Part shown: piece after piece, positions 33,821-45,068 of the stretch
Position numbering within the stretch: position 1 is the stretch's first letter
Layout: each line of letters starts with the position of its first letter
Translations under genes and position numbers: made by a program
The notes under the pieces: model-generated
What the model was told of the DNA's origin: nothing
The model's input: only the letters and a program-made list of their open reading frames with translations
Database searches by the model: none
Assembly: GCA_010093685.1 (NCBI GenBank)
Contig: MU006243.1
Location: 194,360-258,359 of the forward strand
Length of the DNA: 64,000 nucleotides
Source: Ophiobolus disseminans
Lineage: Eukaryota > Ascomycota > Dothideomycetes > Pleosporales > Phaeosphaeriaceae
Reading direction: 5' to 3'

Positions 33821-36800
33821 TGTGGTGGTTGCGCGGTTGCGCTGTGGTGTTGGGTCTTATGATACTGTTTGAGGGTCCAGACCTTTTCTTTTGCCTGATA
33901 TCGACGCCGCAAGGCTTGGGGCACCAGTACCGCGACGCGCCGGAAATGAGATGCAGTCTGCCGTCAAAAGAGTCCTATTCGGAGGCGGTTGGCGGCCAAC
34001 TGGAGAAAGTATTGGGGGTCCGTGAGGGCGGTTCAGCGTGGGGTGAGTGGGTGGGGTCGTGCGTAGCGTGGCAGTGAGAGCAACGAAAGGAAGGTGCGAC
34101 CAGGGGCCGGAGCAGTGCCGCGGAAAACGAAAGACTGTTATGAAGCTGTGAAGGTGCTACAGACGTGTGCGCATCCAGGCCGAGTCTGGGGAGTCCGGGT
34201 GATTGATTGTACGGATGCTCGAAGTCCAGAGAGATATCCTGGTGTTGTCGGCGTTGTTTGGGTCCGGGGAAACTTGCAGCGTGGGTCGGGTGCGGGCAGG
34301 TAAACAAATGAGGGGACAAACGCAGCCGTGATAACGTGACCTACCGGGTGCGAATGGGAGAATGGAATGGGAATCAAACGCTGCACTGGTTTCGAGAGGT
34401 ACTGGAGGGCAAACGGACGGTGCACTCGCTGTGGGCTGGAAAGGTTTTCTACAGTGGTCGCCAACCCGGCGGCCCCTGCGAGCGCCACACGCGACCATGA
34501 CGCCCGCGCGGACCACCTGCAGCATCCAGGATCATGAGCAGTGAATGCAAGGTTCAGCGTTTGTGGGCGGGGAAGCTGGAACGACCTGAATAGGCATAGC
34601 GGTCGGTCGTCTAGCAGCATCTCAGCACACAGCTTCGATGCCGGCCCCGCGCCGATCGCACTCAGGCACATCACATCGCTGGTCTGGTGAGTATTTGTCT
34701 TCAGTTGCAGCATATCGTACGGTTTCGCGCACTGTGTTTATCCAGAACGCTCTTAGTGCGCTCGGCTGGCCCCGGAGACACCAAAATGTCCGTCAGAGCA
34801 GGTGAACCATGGTTCAAAAAGCTGGAGAAGAAACACACGTGGAGCTAGCGCTCGCGGAAGGGTCTTTCGTTCCGGTGTCTGGCATTACAGTTTGCGGCGA
34901 GTCAAGAGTGGCCTGTTCAAGTGGACGCGAGCTCGAGGCTCGACCTTCCTCCGGAACCTTCGCCGCCTGCACTGTCACTGGTGTCGACCTTTTCAACACG
35001 GACGACCTCGAGAAGAGCTACAGATGCAGGCCTACTGCACCTTCTCCTGGGCCGCACTCGAACGTGCAGTTGGGCCTGCAAAACGCACTCTAGCCCTCCA
35101 CTGAGAAGACGCGAATTCTCCCGCCCCACCAATGAGAAAATTGCTCATGTGAAGCTGCAGTTGGGCATTTAGACGGGCTAGCCCTGTGTCGGCTGCTATC
35201 TCAGTCGCGAGACCAGGGGTCTGTCGTCAACTTCCAGGAGTCTGTGCGAACGTTTATTAGTGCTTCAGATCTTGTCAGTGGCACTGCGATTCGTACCTAC
35301 AATAGCACCTGCTATACCCCTGTTGCTCTGCACTTTTCGTGCCCGCATACCCCCTGTTGAGGGCACGAGAACTAAAACGACGATAGAGGATTGCGGCGTA
35401 GCAGCCCGTCCTCAGCTGTCTCCCGAGCACCGGCTCTGACAGCCTGGATTCGGTAGTCGTGCGCCTCAAAGCTCGAGCACAATCACAGCCGTAGGGTACC
35501 TTGCAGGGCGGAGGTGCAGTCAATGCGACCTCAACCACGCCCCCATGCCTCACGTTGCAAACCATGCGTGGGATATCTGGTGTATCGATACAGCATTGCT
35601 TATCCGATAAAAAAGCATCATAGCAACCGCATCAACAGAACGGCACGTTTGACCCGCGTAGTGGTCAAGGCGGCGCCGCCATCTGAGCCACACGTGGTGT
35701 GGAGATTGACACAAGCCAGCTGCGGGCCACCTCCGGTGAGCCTGCTCGCACCGTGAGCCGTTGTCGAACACGGTTCAGATCTATGTTGAATTGGTGCTGA
35801 GGTGCATCGCCTCATCATGGAGCACAAAAGACGCAAAATAGTGGCTTGCGGAGATGAAAGTGGATATACCTGTTCAACCAAAAGCTCTTGATTCATGCAG
35901 AAGATTCATTATGCTGGATTGCCCGACCACCCTTCCTCTTCGCAAGCCAAGAACGGCCTCTTTCGCCGATGCATTAATAATTGGGTCGAAAACGGCGCCG
36001 AGAGAGGATGCACAAGAAGTTCGTTGAGGACCGTTTTGCACCATTCGTTGGCTCAGAGGACTTTGCGGAGCCGTACCTGCAGCTTCATGCAGCAGTTTGC
36101 AGATGCTTCCGCAAGCGCAATAGAACTTAAACGTGTAAACAAAAGAAGCGCAACGGCGACGCGCAAGTCTGATCAATAACAACAACTTGATAAGAAATCT
36201 CCGAGTCGATCCGCGTTGAACCTGGTTTGCCCAGCATCGCACAGATAGCACAGCATTCAGTGTCCGCGCTGTAGCCATGCCCACGCTCCGTCGCATTGCT
36301 GGTTCGTTGCGTATTCGAATTTGCTTCCTAATTGGGACGCATTGCCATCGTGAACGAAATGAAGCGCATTGGCTGCCAGCGGCAATCCGACCGGTCCGAC
36401 GGATAGGTAGAGCGCGGACGTCGTTGGTATGGGCCATGCTGTTGGGCGAGCTTGCGCAATCGGCTGTCACCTGGATGGAGGCGGATCCGCCAAAGCTGAA
36501 TTCTCTAGCTGGCGGCGATAGTTGTGCGAATACGAGCATCGCTCTGGAGAGGTTTTTAGTATGTTGTGGCATCGGAATCTTTGCCTAGGTAGGCCGACTT
36601 CGGGAGGCACACGTCATATGCCGTGACATGTTCAACTCTTTTCCTCCGCGCGGAGCTTATACAGTGGCATTTCGCAAACTTAAGCAAGTGAGGAACACCG
36701 CTAAATACTAGTCATATGTCATTTGTAATGGGTGAAAAATACCATCCTCCAAATCACGGCTTTTGATGAGTCATCTCAATTGTGGTCTAAGAATTTGAGC

Positions 36801-36843
36801 AACCATTTCGTGAGTTGAACATCATTCGAGCATCACAAACACC
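33821..36843. other. Gene-poor tract, 3 kb
   Basis: Upstream of both flanking genes. The longest open frame (35874-36572, minus, 232 codons) is Arg/Ser/Ala-rich without motifs and I reject it. No repeats or RNA genes were seen. Confidence 0.45.
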
Positions 36844-37854
36844 ATGTCTTCACCTTCACAGCTCGACTTCGTCACCGTTGATGTGTTCACAGCTAAGCAG
36901 TATGAGGGCAACCCACTAGCCATCATACGCATCCCGAATGGTGTTGTGATAAGTCAAGAGCAGAAGCAGACCATTGCACGCGAGTTCAACCTTTCGGAAG
37001 CCACCTTCTTGCATGAGAATGATGCACATGCTCAAGAAGATACATGGACCGTCGATATCTTCCTGACGACAGCGGAGATACCCTTTGCCGGACATCCTAC
37101 GATTGGAACGGCTTGCTATGTGCTGGCGAGGGCTGCTCAGGAACGCGGGATTCAAGACGGCGTAATCGAGGGTGGCTTCAAATTGAAGGCTGGGCCGGTG
37201 GACCTGCGATACGATATATCAAAGAAAACCGCGCGAGCAGCTATCCCTCACGATGTGTTAGTATGCCTCAATGTGCGTTATAGTTGGATGTACTGAAGAT
37301 TATGTAGCCATGTCCATGAGAAGAGATGGTCCAAGGATGAACTTTTCAAGTTGCAATCTCGACTTGCAGACGCTCATCAGAATAACAAGATCCAGGTCCA
37401 AGATGATTTCGCAGTCGTCTCCATTGTCAAAGGCATGACCTTCGTCCTTGTAGAGGTAGAGAGTCTGGAAGCATTGAAGCTCGTTTCCCTGGCTGGTCGG
37501 AGCGTGGTGATTGATGGTCTCGACAAAGGTTGGGACAGAACCTTCATTGGCATGTATTTCTTCGTGCGCATGGGCAAGAGCTCGGAGGCGGCGGTGTCTC
37601 TACGGACGAGGATGATCGAAGGCCCTTTAGAAGATCCCGCGACAGGCAGCGCGGCATCTGCCCTGACGGCATACTTGTCGCTGAAAGAAGGGAACGCAAA
37701 CGAGACGCTGCGCTACGAACTCGTCCAGGGCGTTGAGATGGGTCGGCGGAGCGAGATTCTCATCGATATTCAGATGAACAACGACAAGTCGATCTCGAAG
37801 GTATTCCTTGAAGGAGCTGCGGTACAGGTGATGGATGGAAGGGTGTCCATCTGA
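36844..37854 (+). CDS. PhzF-family isomerase-like protein
   Basis: Member of the PhzF/diaminopimelate-epimerase fold, 319 residues. Exons are 36844-37256 and 37308-37854. It begins FVTVDVFTAKQYEGNPLAII, the family N-terminus. The REFNLSEATFL segment carries the conserved Glu used as general acid/base in PhzF. IPFAGHPTIGTA is the phosphate/substrate-loop motif. The C-terminal half has GPLEDPATGSAASAL, the second hallmark. The intron donor GTTAGT is slightly unusual, but its use restores the family sequence AIPHDVHVHE. The enzyme substrate in fungi is unknown; no phenazine pathway is implied. Confidence 0.93.
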
Positions 37855-39386
37855 ACGAGCAAGATCTTGGCGGGATATACAACGCGCGGTGATGCGACTG
37901 AGGTGTCAGTAGGAGGACCGACTACTGCACATGCTTTGAGTGTTGCAACCGTTAGAGATTTGTATGTACCAATGGAAAGAGAGAGGACCCTTCTTAGATG
38001 TGGAGTTGTTCGGCACTTCAGAGGCTGTCCCAGCCTCCCTCAGGACCCTGTGCGGCGCAGTTACTTTTTCAGGCCTTGCTGCGACGATTGAGGCCTGGAT
38101 GCCTCGTGAACGGTAACAAGGCGTTACATCTGTCAAGTAGATGTTGACGGTGTCAAACAAGGACTGTCTCCATGAACATTGCTTCCCGTAACCCACCCTA
38201 TGATGTCGGTTGTGGAACCGTGAGCCGCCTTGTAGATCTCAGGAGAATAAGACCACTTTTCTCGACTAGGAACTCTCTGTCCGGTACTTGGCGTTGCATC
38301 CGAGAAGGAGGGCATCGGAGCCGCAATTAGACAACGTAAGGTGGACCATTCTGTCAGCACAGCTCAGGCACACAGACCGCGGAACAGCTTTCACTTCCAT
38401 AATACAGAAGAGTCCGGCTTGGAGATTCCCGACATCGTATGTTGTTGCGACAAGGAGAAGAAGAGAAGGATCTCAGGGAGGATGCAATGTCCTCGAAACG
38501 ACCGAAAACGCTCGTTTATTGCTGCAGGAACAGTTCACTCTGGCACACGTCACATGTGTCGCTCGTTGTATTGTTCCACGGCGTAGCTCTATACGGACAG
38601 GATATAATCCTCCGGCAGCTCAATTAAGCCCCTACTGGTTAGGCGCCGGTCGCTAAATGAACAACTGCGAAGAGTGACCTGCCCACAACGGCGTTGGACT
38701 TGTCATCGGGACCTTCTAGACATTCCTGCCGAGCTTTCGGTTGCCGCTCTTCGCATGGTAAGGCATCAAAGAGGTTTGAGTTGGTGATCCTCGAAATTAG
38801 TTTGTTGGAGGCACCCCGGACGAAGCAAGGGTGAGGTGGGCGGCAAAGGGTTTAGCGTTGCCCTAGCGCGAACACTTCGCACCTTCCGTGTCAGAGCTCG
38901 CCAGACTTCAGACACAACCCGTTTCCATCCAGCCTCTCTTCAATAGCTGAAGCACATCCATCCCGCAGAGGCTCACATCGCAGCCTCAGTTATGGTCATG
39001 GCGCCTGTGAAGTCCTGCGACCCGTGCACATCTCTTAGGCATGCTTGTATGGTGGGCCTGCGACATGTTGGCCTTCATCGCAGGTTTCATGCCCAGGGAA
39101 CCGTGAGCCGTCTGGCCTGCTTGCTTTACGCCATGTATGTCGCCAAGGTGCTTAAAGGTAATGCGTGCGCTCGCTGCTATTTGGTTTCTCACCATCCGCC
39201 ATCATCTGTTCTGTATTCGAGTCTGCCAATCGAGGGTTACGTTCCTTTTCTCCCCTTCCTCTAATTCTTCTCCCAGATTACGTTGAACGTATCTGTTTTT
39301 AATCCACCGCCAGTCGGAGTCATTCTTTCACACCTTACATTCTAGTTCGCATCTTACTCAGATCCTACTCTTCTTCAACCATCATC
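37855..39386. other. Intergenic, promoter of secreted protein gene
   Basis: 1.5 kb between two plus-strand genes. Small open frames show no motifs. The last 150 bases are pyrimidine-rich, as is common just upstream of fungal starts. Confidence 0.5.
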
Positions 39387-40663
39387 ATGCGTTACACTAC
39401 CCTATTGCCTTTGCTGCTAGCAGCTGGCGTTGCCCACGCTCAGTTCGGCCAGAACGCTCAAAACGGCCAGAATGGTCAAAACGGTCAGAACAACAATGGC
39501 CAGAACGGTCAAAATGGCCAGAACGGCCAGAACAACAATGGTCAGAACAACAACGGCCAGAACAACAACGGCCAGAACAACAACAACAATGCTGGAGGCA
39601 ACGCTGCATTGACACTCAACGCGGCCAACGTTCAAGATGCTAGCAATGCGGATGGGCAGGCCGGTGGTGCTGAGGATGGTCAAGCTGCCTCTGATACGTA
39701 AGTCAATGGCAGGTGCTTGTGAATCATGCCAATTCTAATTGATCTCAGTGACCCCGCCAACTTCATCAACTTCTGTACTGGAAAGACCTTGACGAACGGT
39801 CTTCAGATCCGTGAAGGCTCCTGCAACGGAATTGGTAAGAATAATCCACGATAACAGATCTCACATCCTGACTCTGTATAGTGATGGGAGACATCCCCGC
39901 AGCCAACCGTATGGTGTCTGCAGTCTTCACGGAGCCTAAGAATGGCGACGTAGTTGCACCCAATATCCCGATGACATTTTCTGTCAAAATCGCCAATCTG
40001 CAAGCTGGATCCTTTACAAACCCCGATGTGACCTACTACTCAGCCCCCCAGGCTCTAGCGGGTGGCCAAATCGTTGGCCACACTCACATCGTCGTCCAGG
40101 ATCTGGGCGGCAACGAAAACCCCGCCAACCCCCTCGACGCGGAAACCTTCGCGTTCTTTAAGGGCGTCAACGATGCTGGAAACAACGGCGTGCTCAGTGC
40201 GGATCTTGCGGCCGGGCTTCCTGATGGTACTTACCGCGTCTGTTCCTTGACTTCTTCCAGCAACCACGCCCCAGTTATCATGCCCGTTGCCCAGCGTGGC
40301 GCCCAGGATGATTGCATCAGGTTCACTGTTTCCGCCAACGGAGCAGCCAACAACGGTGGCCAGGGTCAAGGACAGCAGGGCGGCCAAGGTCAACAAGGTG
40401 GCCAGGGACAACAGGGTGGCCAGGGACAGCAAGGCGGCCAAGGTCAACAGGGAGGTCAAGGACAGCAGGGTGGCCAGGGTGCTGCTGGCGGTCAGGGCCA
40501 ACAAGGAGGCCAAGGTGCTGCTGGTGGTCAGGGTCAACAGGGAGGCCAAGGTGCTGCTGGTGGTCAGGGTCAACAGGGAGGCCAAGGTGCTGCACGTGGC
40601 CGCGGACGTGGACGAGGACGATTCAACCGACCCAAGTTCGCCGCCCGCGACTGGGTTGCGTAG
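39387..40663 (+). CDS. Secreted MAS1/GEGH16-like protein with NQG and GQQ repeats
   Basis: 392 residues. Exons are 39387-39697, 39749-39834 and 39882-40663. A signal peptide (MRYTTLLPLLLAAGVAHA) is followed by about 45 residues of Asn/Gly/Gln repeats (NGQNGQNNNGQN). The core matches the secreted MAS1/CAS1/GEGH16 family known from appressorium-forming fungi: ANFINFCTGKTLTNGLQIRE, GSCNGIVMGDIPAANRMVSA, IVGHTHIVVQDLGG and FAFFKGVNDAGNNG, with paired Cys. After the core comes a second low-complexity tract of GGQGQQ units (about 75 residues), then RGRGRGRGRFNRPKF. Family members are induced during appressorium formation in Magnaporthe; the molecular role is unknown. The low-complexity flanks on both sides are unusual. 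Confidence 0.88.
40353..40592 (+). repeat. Coding minisatellite (GQQ/GAA units)
   Basis: Tandem repeats inside the secreted protein gene. The 5' half uses short CAGGGTGGCCAGGGACAA-type units. The 3' part is about three near-identical 36-base units beginning CAAGGTGCTGCTGGTGGTCA. All unit lengths are multiples of three, so copy-number change would keep the frame. Confidence 0.85.
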
Positions 40664-41361
40664 AGTCGTGGCCAACAAGACCAGACAAGAAAGAGCATGG
40701 GAGACAGGATCGGTTATTGGGGCAGCTTAAGACATTGCATTGTGGTGTGGTAATGGTACAACGTTTTCCTTTCGAAAACCCCTCAAATTCGACGACATAG
40801 ACCGTACTTTGTCCCTAGATGGGCCAGGTACGAGAAAGTCACTCTACGGAGCATGAGGCGCAGCGCTTCGATGGACTGGCTCTGAGTGGGATGCGAACTT
40901 CCTTAGGCGCTTTGAGTATACTACGGTTATGAAATGTAGAATTATTTTCAGTTCAATAGCTCGTCTCGAGTGTGCCTCAGATTTCCCCACAAACTCCGGC
41001 ATCAATGCGTTGAAGGTGGCAAAACGTGGATGTCTCAGGCGTTGGTCAGGCGGCAAGGGCATGTGTCATGTTCCGAGCGGGAGCTTCATCTCCACCCCAC
41101 GATACTTGGCATTGGGCTTGGAAGCCAACTTGTCCATGTCATTGGATTGGCATACGCGCCGATTATGTTTGTTGTCTGCATCACGCATAATGGATTACCT
41201 TCTAGCTTTAAGTACCTAGGTATGGTGAGATGTGGTGACGTCTAGCTGCACAGCCGTTTAGGCCGCCCGCCACGATGACTCAACCCTAGGCGATGTTGAC
41301 TTCGTCTAGTCCATAAATTAGAAGAAGGAAGCCCGATCGTTTCATCCTAACACTCCCAAGC
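40664..41361. other. Intergenic
   Basis: Between the secreted protein gene and the F-box-like gene. Nothing recognised. Confidence 0.5.
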
Positions 41362-41976
41362 ATGGTTCCAGACAATCAAATGATGCATGTAGTTCTTCCT
41401 ACAGAGCTATGGCTCCAGATCTTCGAGCAATCGTGGTTCTTAAGCAGAGATTATCTTTGGACCACCGTACGCGTTGTCTCCCACCGTTATAAGGATGTTG
41501 TGGAAAGAATCTTCGTATCTACGTACCTCCCAGGCTTTGCCATCTCTCTATCACTCCCACGTTACAACTCCGAGAGCGGCGCTCTGGCCTGGCCGGTCGC
41601 AGTAAACAACACTTCAATCGTCATGGCTTTTGACAGTATTTCCTCTGACAGAGAACACGCACTGTTCATATCTCCATGTACCGTTACAGTTGGTACTGCA
41701 CCAAGGAGCATGGAAGATCTGAGGAAACAAAACATAATGCCATTGAAACGGCTACAAGACGCGCCGGCGTGGGTATACACGAACAAGAATTATGGAGGGG
41801 GCATATCTTTGAAGATTCCTAGACACATTGACTGGGATGCTGAGCGGGAATTGTGGGGTTGGAAAGTCGAATGGAGGACTTTGGTGAGCAACTTTTATCG
41901 GGCGAAAGAGGCAGCTAGGTATAAACCACGATTTGTTGCGAGTGGAAAGAATGGGCTGAGAGGTGTGAGAGGATGA
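41362..41976 (+). CDS. F-box-like protein
   Basis: Single-exon gene of 204 residues. Residues 8-50 resemble a degenerate F-box (LPTELWLQIFEQSWFLSRDY, then LWTTVRVVSHRYKDVVERIF), the Skp1-binding element of SCF ubiquitin ligases. The rest (GFAISLSLPRYN, WPVAVNNTSIVMAFDS, GWKVEWRTLVSNFYRAKEA) has no recognised repeat. Similar short F-box-like proteins are abundant and fast-evolving in dothideomycetes. Substrate unknown. Confidence 0.7.
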   Translation: MVPDNQMMHVVLPTELWLQIFEQSWFLSRDYLWTTVRVVSHRYKDVVERIFVSTYLPGFAISLSLPRYNSESGALAWPVAVNNTSIVMAFDSISSDREHALFISPCTVTVGTAPRSMEDLRKQNIMPLKRLQDAPAWVYTNKNYGGGISLKIPRHIDWDAERELWGWKVEWRTLVSNFYRAKEAARYKPRFVASGKNGLRGVRG

Positions 41977-42138
41977 ACCAGGTCTTGTTGACTGTTACAT
42001 CGCCTGGTGGCACGGATCGGAATTATTGTTCTATTAATTGATGTTTCGGAAGCTGTACACGGTGAGCAGCCTGGAGTAGTACCGAGAAGTAGCTTGTAGG
42101 GCAATAATGTTCCATATCATTAACGGAATGTACATACA

Positions 42139-44002
42139 CTATCTTATGCAACCGTGTCCAACTGATGAATCTGCGGCCACTAAAGCCCCAGACGACTCTT
42201 TCAGTGAGATTTTGATTTGTATCTTTTGTGCAATCGCCTCCACCTCGCTTTGAGAAGCGTTCGCCTCAAATTGTTCTCGAACCTCTTCAGTCAAACCATG
42301 CAGTAATGTCGCCAGCGCAGAAGACTTCCACGAAGGAACTGAGTCCTTGCGGCTTTTGATGATCGTCCCGCATATCAAAATCAGAGTGCTTAGAAGCAAT
42401 GCACATGGTAACAATATCCACAGCCATTGTGTCTCGACGTAAGGCTCTGGACCCCATGCATCTCCTGAAACTTGCTCGACACCTGTGTTCTCGTCACGCA
42501 AAAAGTTCGTGACGGTATCTGCGATAGGCCCAAGCACCGTATCGACGTCATAAGGTGCGTTATGTACGAAATTCCATCTTCCGGGATATTGCCCCGAGCT
42601 GTCCAGAGTTGTGTTGGTGAGCGATACAGGAAGACTTGCGGATATTGACCAGGCCAAATCACTCGAGACGTACGCCCCAACGCTGAACGTCTTGCCTGCA
42701 GCTGTCATGACGAAACCATTGTTTGGTGATGATCGAGTACCTTGCGTGTCGGGTGGTAGATATGTTGATAGTATGGTCTCTTCCAAACGACCCTTCGTGT
42801 GAAAAGCTTCGTAAGTCTTTACGCACCATTGATAGATACAATTTTGTAAGACGGGGGTTGCATTTTGGAAAACGCGAGGATCACCCCCAGGAACAAAGGC
42901 GATATAGAAGTCAAGGAGCACGCTCGAGGCGTTTCGGAATGCTGTGGAGTTCACTTTGATCGAAACAGCCTGGTCCTTGAATCTTTCACTTCCAACCATC
43001 ATTGTTGAGAGGCCCATAGCAGTTTTACTCCAGTAACCCCAAACGCCAGTGACGAGAGTACTGTTGAATCGATAGCCACAGGGATACTGAAAGCCACTAG
43101 TTTGACCAGGACCACTCAGAGTGTCGATTTGGCACACAGGTTGAAGCAGTTGCGAAATATCCTGACATCTGTGACACACTCCTAGCGAGGAGTAAGGTGC
43201 CCATGTACATCGACCAGTAGGGCATACCGAAGGAGGCGCTTGAGAATATTCCCTTCTGTCAGCTAGAGTATTTGCAATTTTCGAAGCCAGGTTTCGTGCA
43301 GTAATGTTCTTGGCGCCGGTGGACCAAGTTCCTACTTCCTCCAGAGCTGTTTGTTCTTTGGCGTTGTAAGAGATTGCGATGGAGACTGATCCGGAACCTG
43401 TTATAATGGTTCGGCTTGGATAAGAGACACTTTGTTGGAAGAATGGCTCAAAGGCCAACGCTAAAACTGTAATGGCTGCTCCAACTGAAACCAAGTGCCT
43501 AGTTGCTAGTAAGATAGTATACTAACATAGCTAACAATGGTAACACTCACCTGCCCTTAGTCGTGCAGAGGAGTACCGCAGAGCCCCATGGCCCTCGCGA
43601 AGCATTGTCAAATGCATAAAAGTCAAAGAGCTTCCTCTCCTTGCGGAACCAAATCCATTTCAGTTGACCGATGGCCTCAGAGACGGGGAGTATTAATGCA
43701 GCCTTCGCAACTGCCGCAAAAACCGCAATGAATGCGTTAAGAGTGATACCCTTGACCACGTGATTGGGTTGTTTCTTTCCATCGTAATAGAACAAGAGTG
43801 CGACAATAGTCGTTACGCATGCGAAGCTGACAAACCAACTGCCAAGCTCCCACCACCACCAGTCCGTAATGACACGCTCGTAGAATGTGGTTGATGCTCG
43901 AATGAGGGGTTTTGGCTCCTGGGATTCGACATTGTCGTCCGAGTTTGACGTGTTCGAAAAGTTGGATGAATTGTTGGTACTAGCGTTCCTGGATTCCGGC
44001 AT
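42139..44002 (-). CDS. DUF3176 membrane protein
   Basis: 603 residues from exons 44002-43551 and 43498-42139 (52-base intron). It matches the fungal DUF3176 family: after an Asn/Ser-rich N-terminus come TDWWWWELGSWFVSFACVTT, then TLNAFIAVFAAVAKAALILP, then IGQLKWIWFRKERKLFDFYA, with four hydrophobic segments in the first 180 residues. A large Cys-containing outer domain follows (CPTGRCTWAPYSSLGVCHRC) with many N-glycosylation sequons. A last membrane helix is WLWILLPCALLLSTLILICG, and the tail is short and cytosolic. Function unknown; the family is expanded in filamentous ascomycetes. Confidence 0.9.
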
Positions 44003-45068
44003 ATTTTGCGTAGGAGGCTTGCCCAGTTTGAATTAAGGTTGCGGTGTATCGAAGATCCTCCAGGGATAGAGCAAGCACGCTCTTTAGACGACCATCAACC
44101 TCTTATGAAATATGCCACGGGTAACTGTGCCACGAAGCATGGGGCTGATTTGTTTGAGAATTGCTAATTGGGACAAGTGCAGCGACTAGTAATTGCACCA
44201 AGAACGAGCGTGCGACCTTAGCCTACCAGAAAATGACCGAAATTATCTTCCACTCTGATTATTGCTCCCGGGCGCTTATTGAGGCTGCTAGGTAAGCGCC
44301 GGCCCATGGGTCGGCCTTGGGGCGGTAACTTTGTACTCAATCTACTTGGATCTCGAAAGTGTACATGTCGAACAGTGGATGTGGAATGCAAAGAACCTTC
44401 AATTTATAACCGTGATCTGGTTTGTGCTGATCAGAGAAATACTCGGTTCGGACTCGATCATGAGGTGATAGATTTCCCCATAGCCATTTTCTGTGCAACC
44501 ATACTGAACACTGCGATCGAGGACATGAAGATGGCGAGGTTATAGAACTGTTACCATCTGATTTAGAAAACGTCGAGACGAAGGTAAAGAGCTTCTTTGA
44601 CATACAGCATTCCTGGAGTACGCGCTTTCTTCCGCATCAGAGCGAGCATCGACGAACAGGCGCCGAAGGTTTGGCAGATTTGAAGACTGTAAAGAGCGTT
44701 AGACAGTTTTGACGAGCTGAACACCGATGAATGACCCACCATGTCGAGTGTCTTCGTGTTGACCGTGAAGTACCTAGTGTGTTGGGTTGCTAGGTTCGCG
44801 ATGCGGCTGTCGCACGGACCGCATCATCAATGTGGCAGTTGCGAACCCTAGGCTCCGCTGATCTCGAACCTTGGTCCACCTTACTCACACCTCCACGCCT
44901 TCACCGAACCCTCCAAAAGTTGTCCCATAACCTACCCGCTCGAAAGATCCACCAACATCTATTGCGCCATAACCAGCACTGTACCGGCGACCGCTAGTTC
45001 GACAGATTCAGGGTCTATAGGCAGGAGGGGTCTGGCGGAGGTTGTGACTTCACCTTGCTGGGGAAGAT
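44003..45068. other. Divergent promoter region, DUF3176 and APL2
   Basis: Both genes start outward from here. Short open frames have no motifs; no RNA gene or repeat seen. Confidence 0.5.

Noticed and set aside
35874..36572. Open frame of 232 codons on the minus strand
   Set aside because: Arg/Ser/Ala-rich composition without motifs, overlapping frames on the other strand, no splice or family support.
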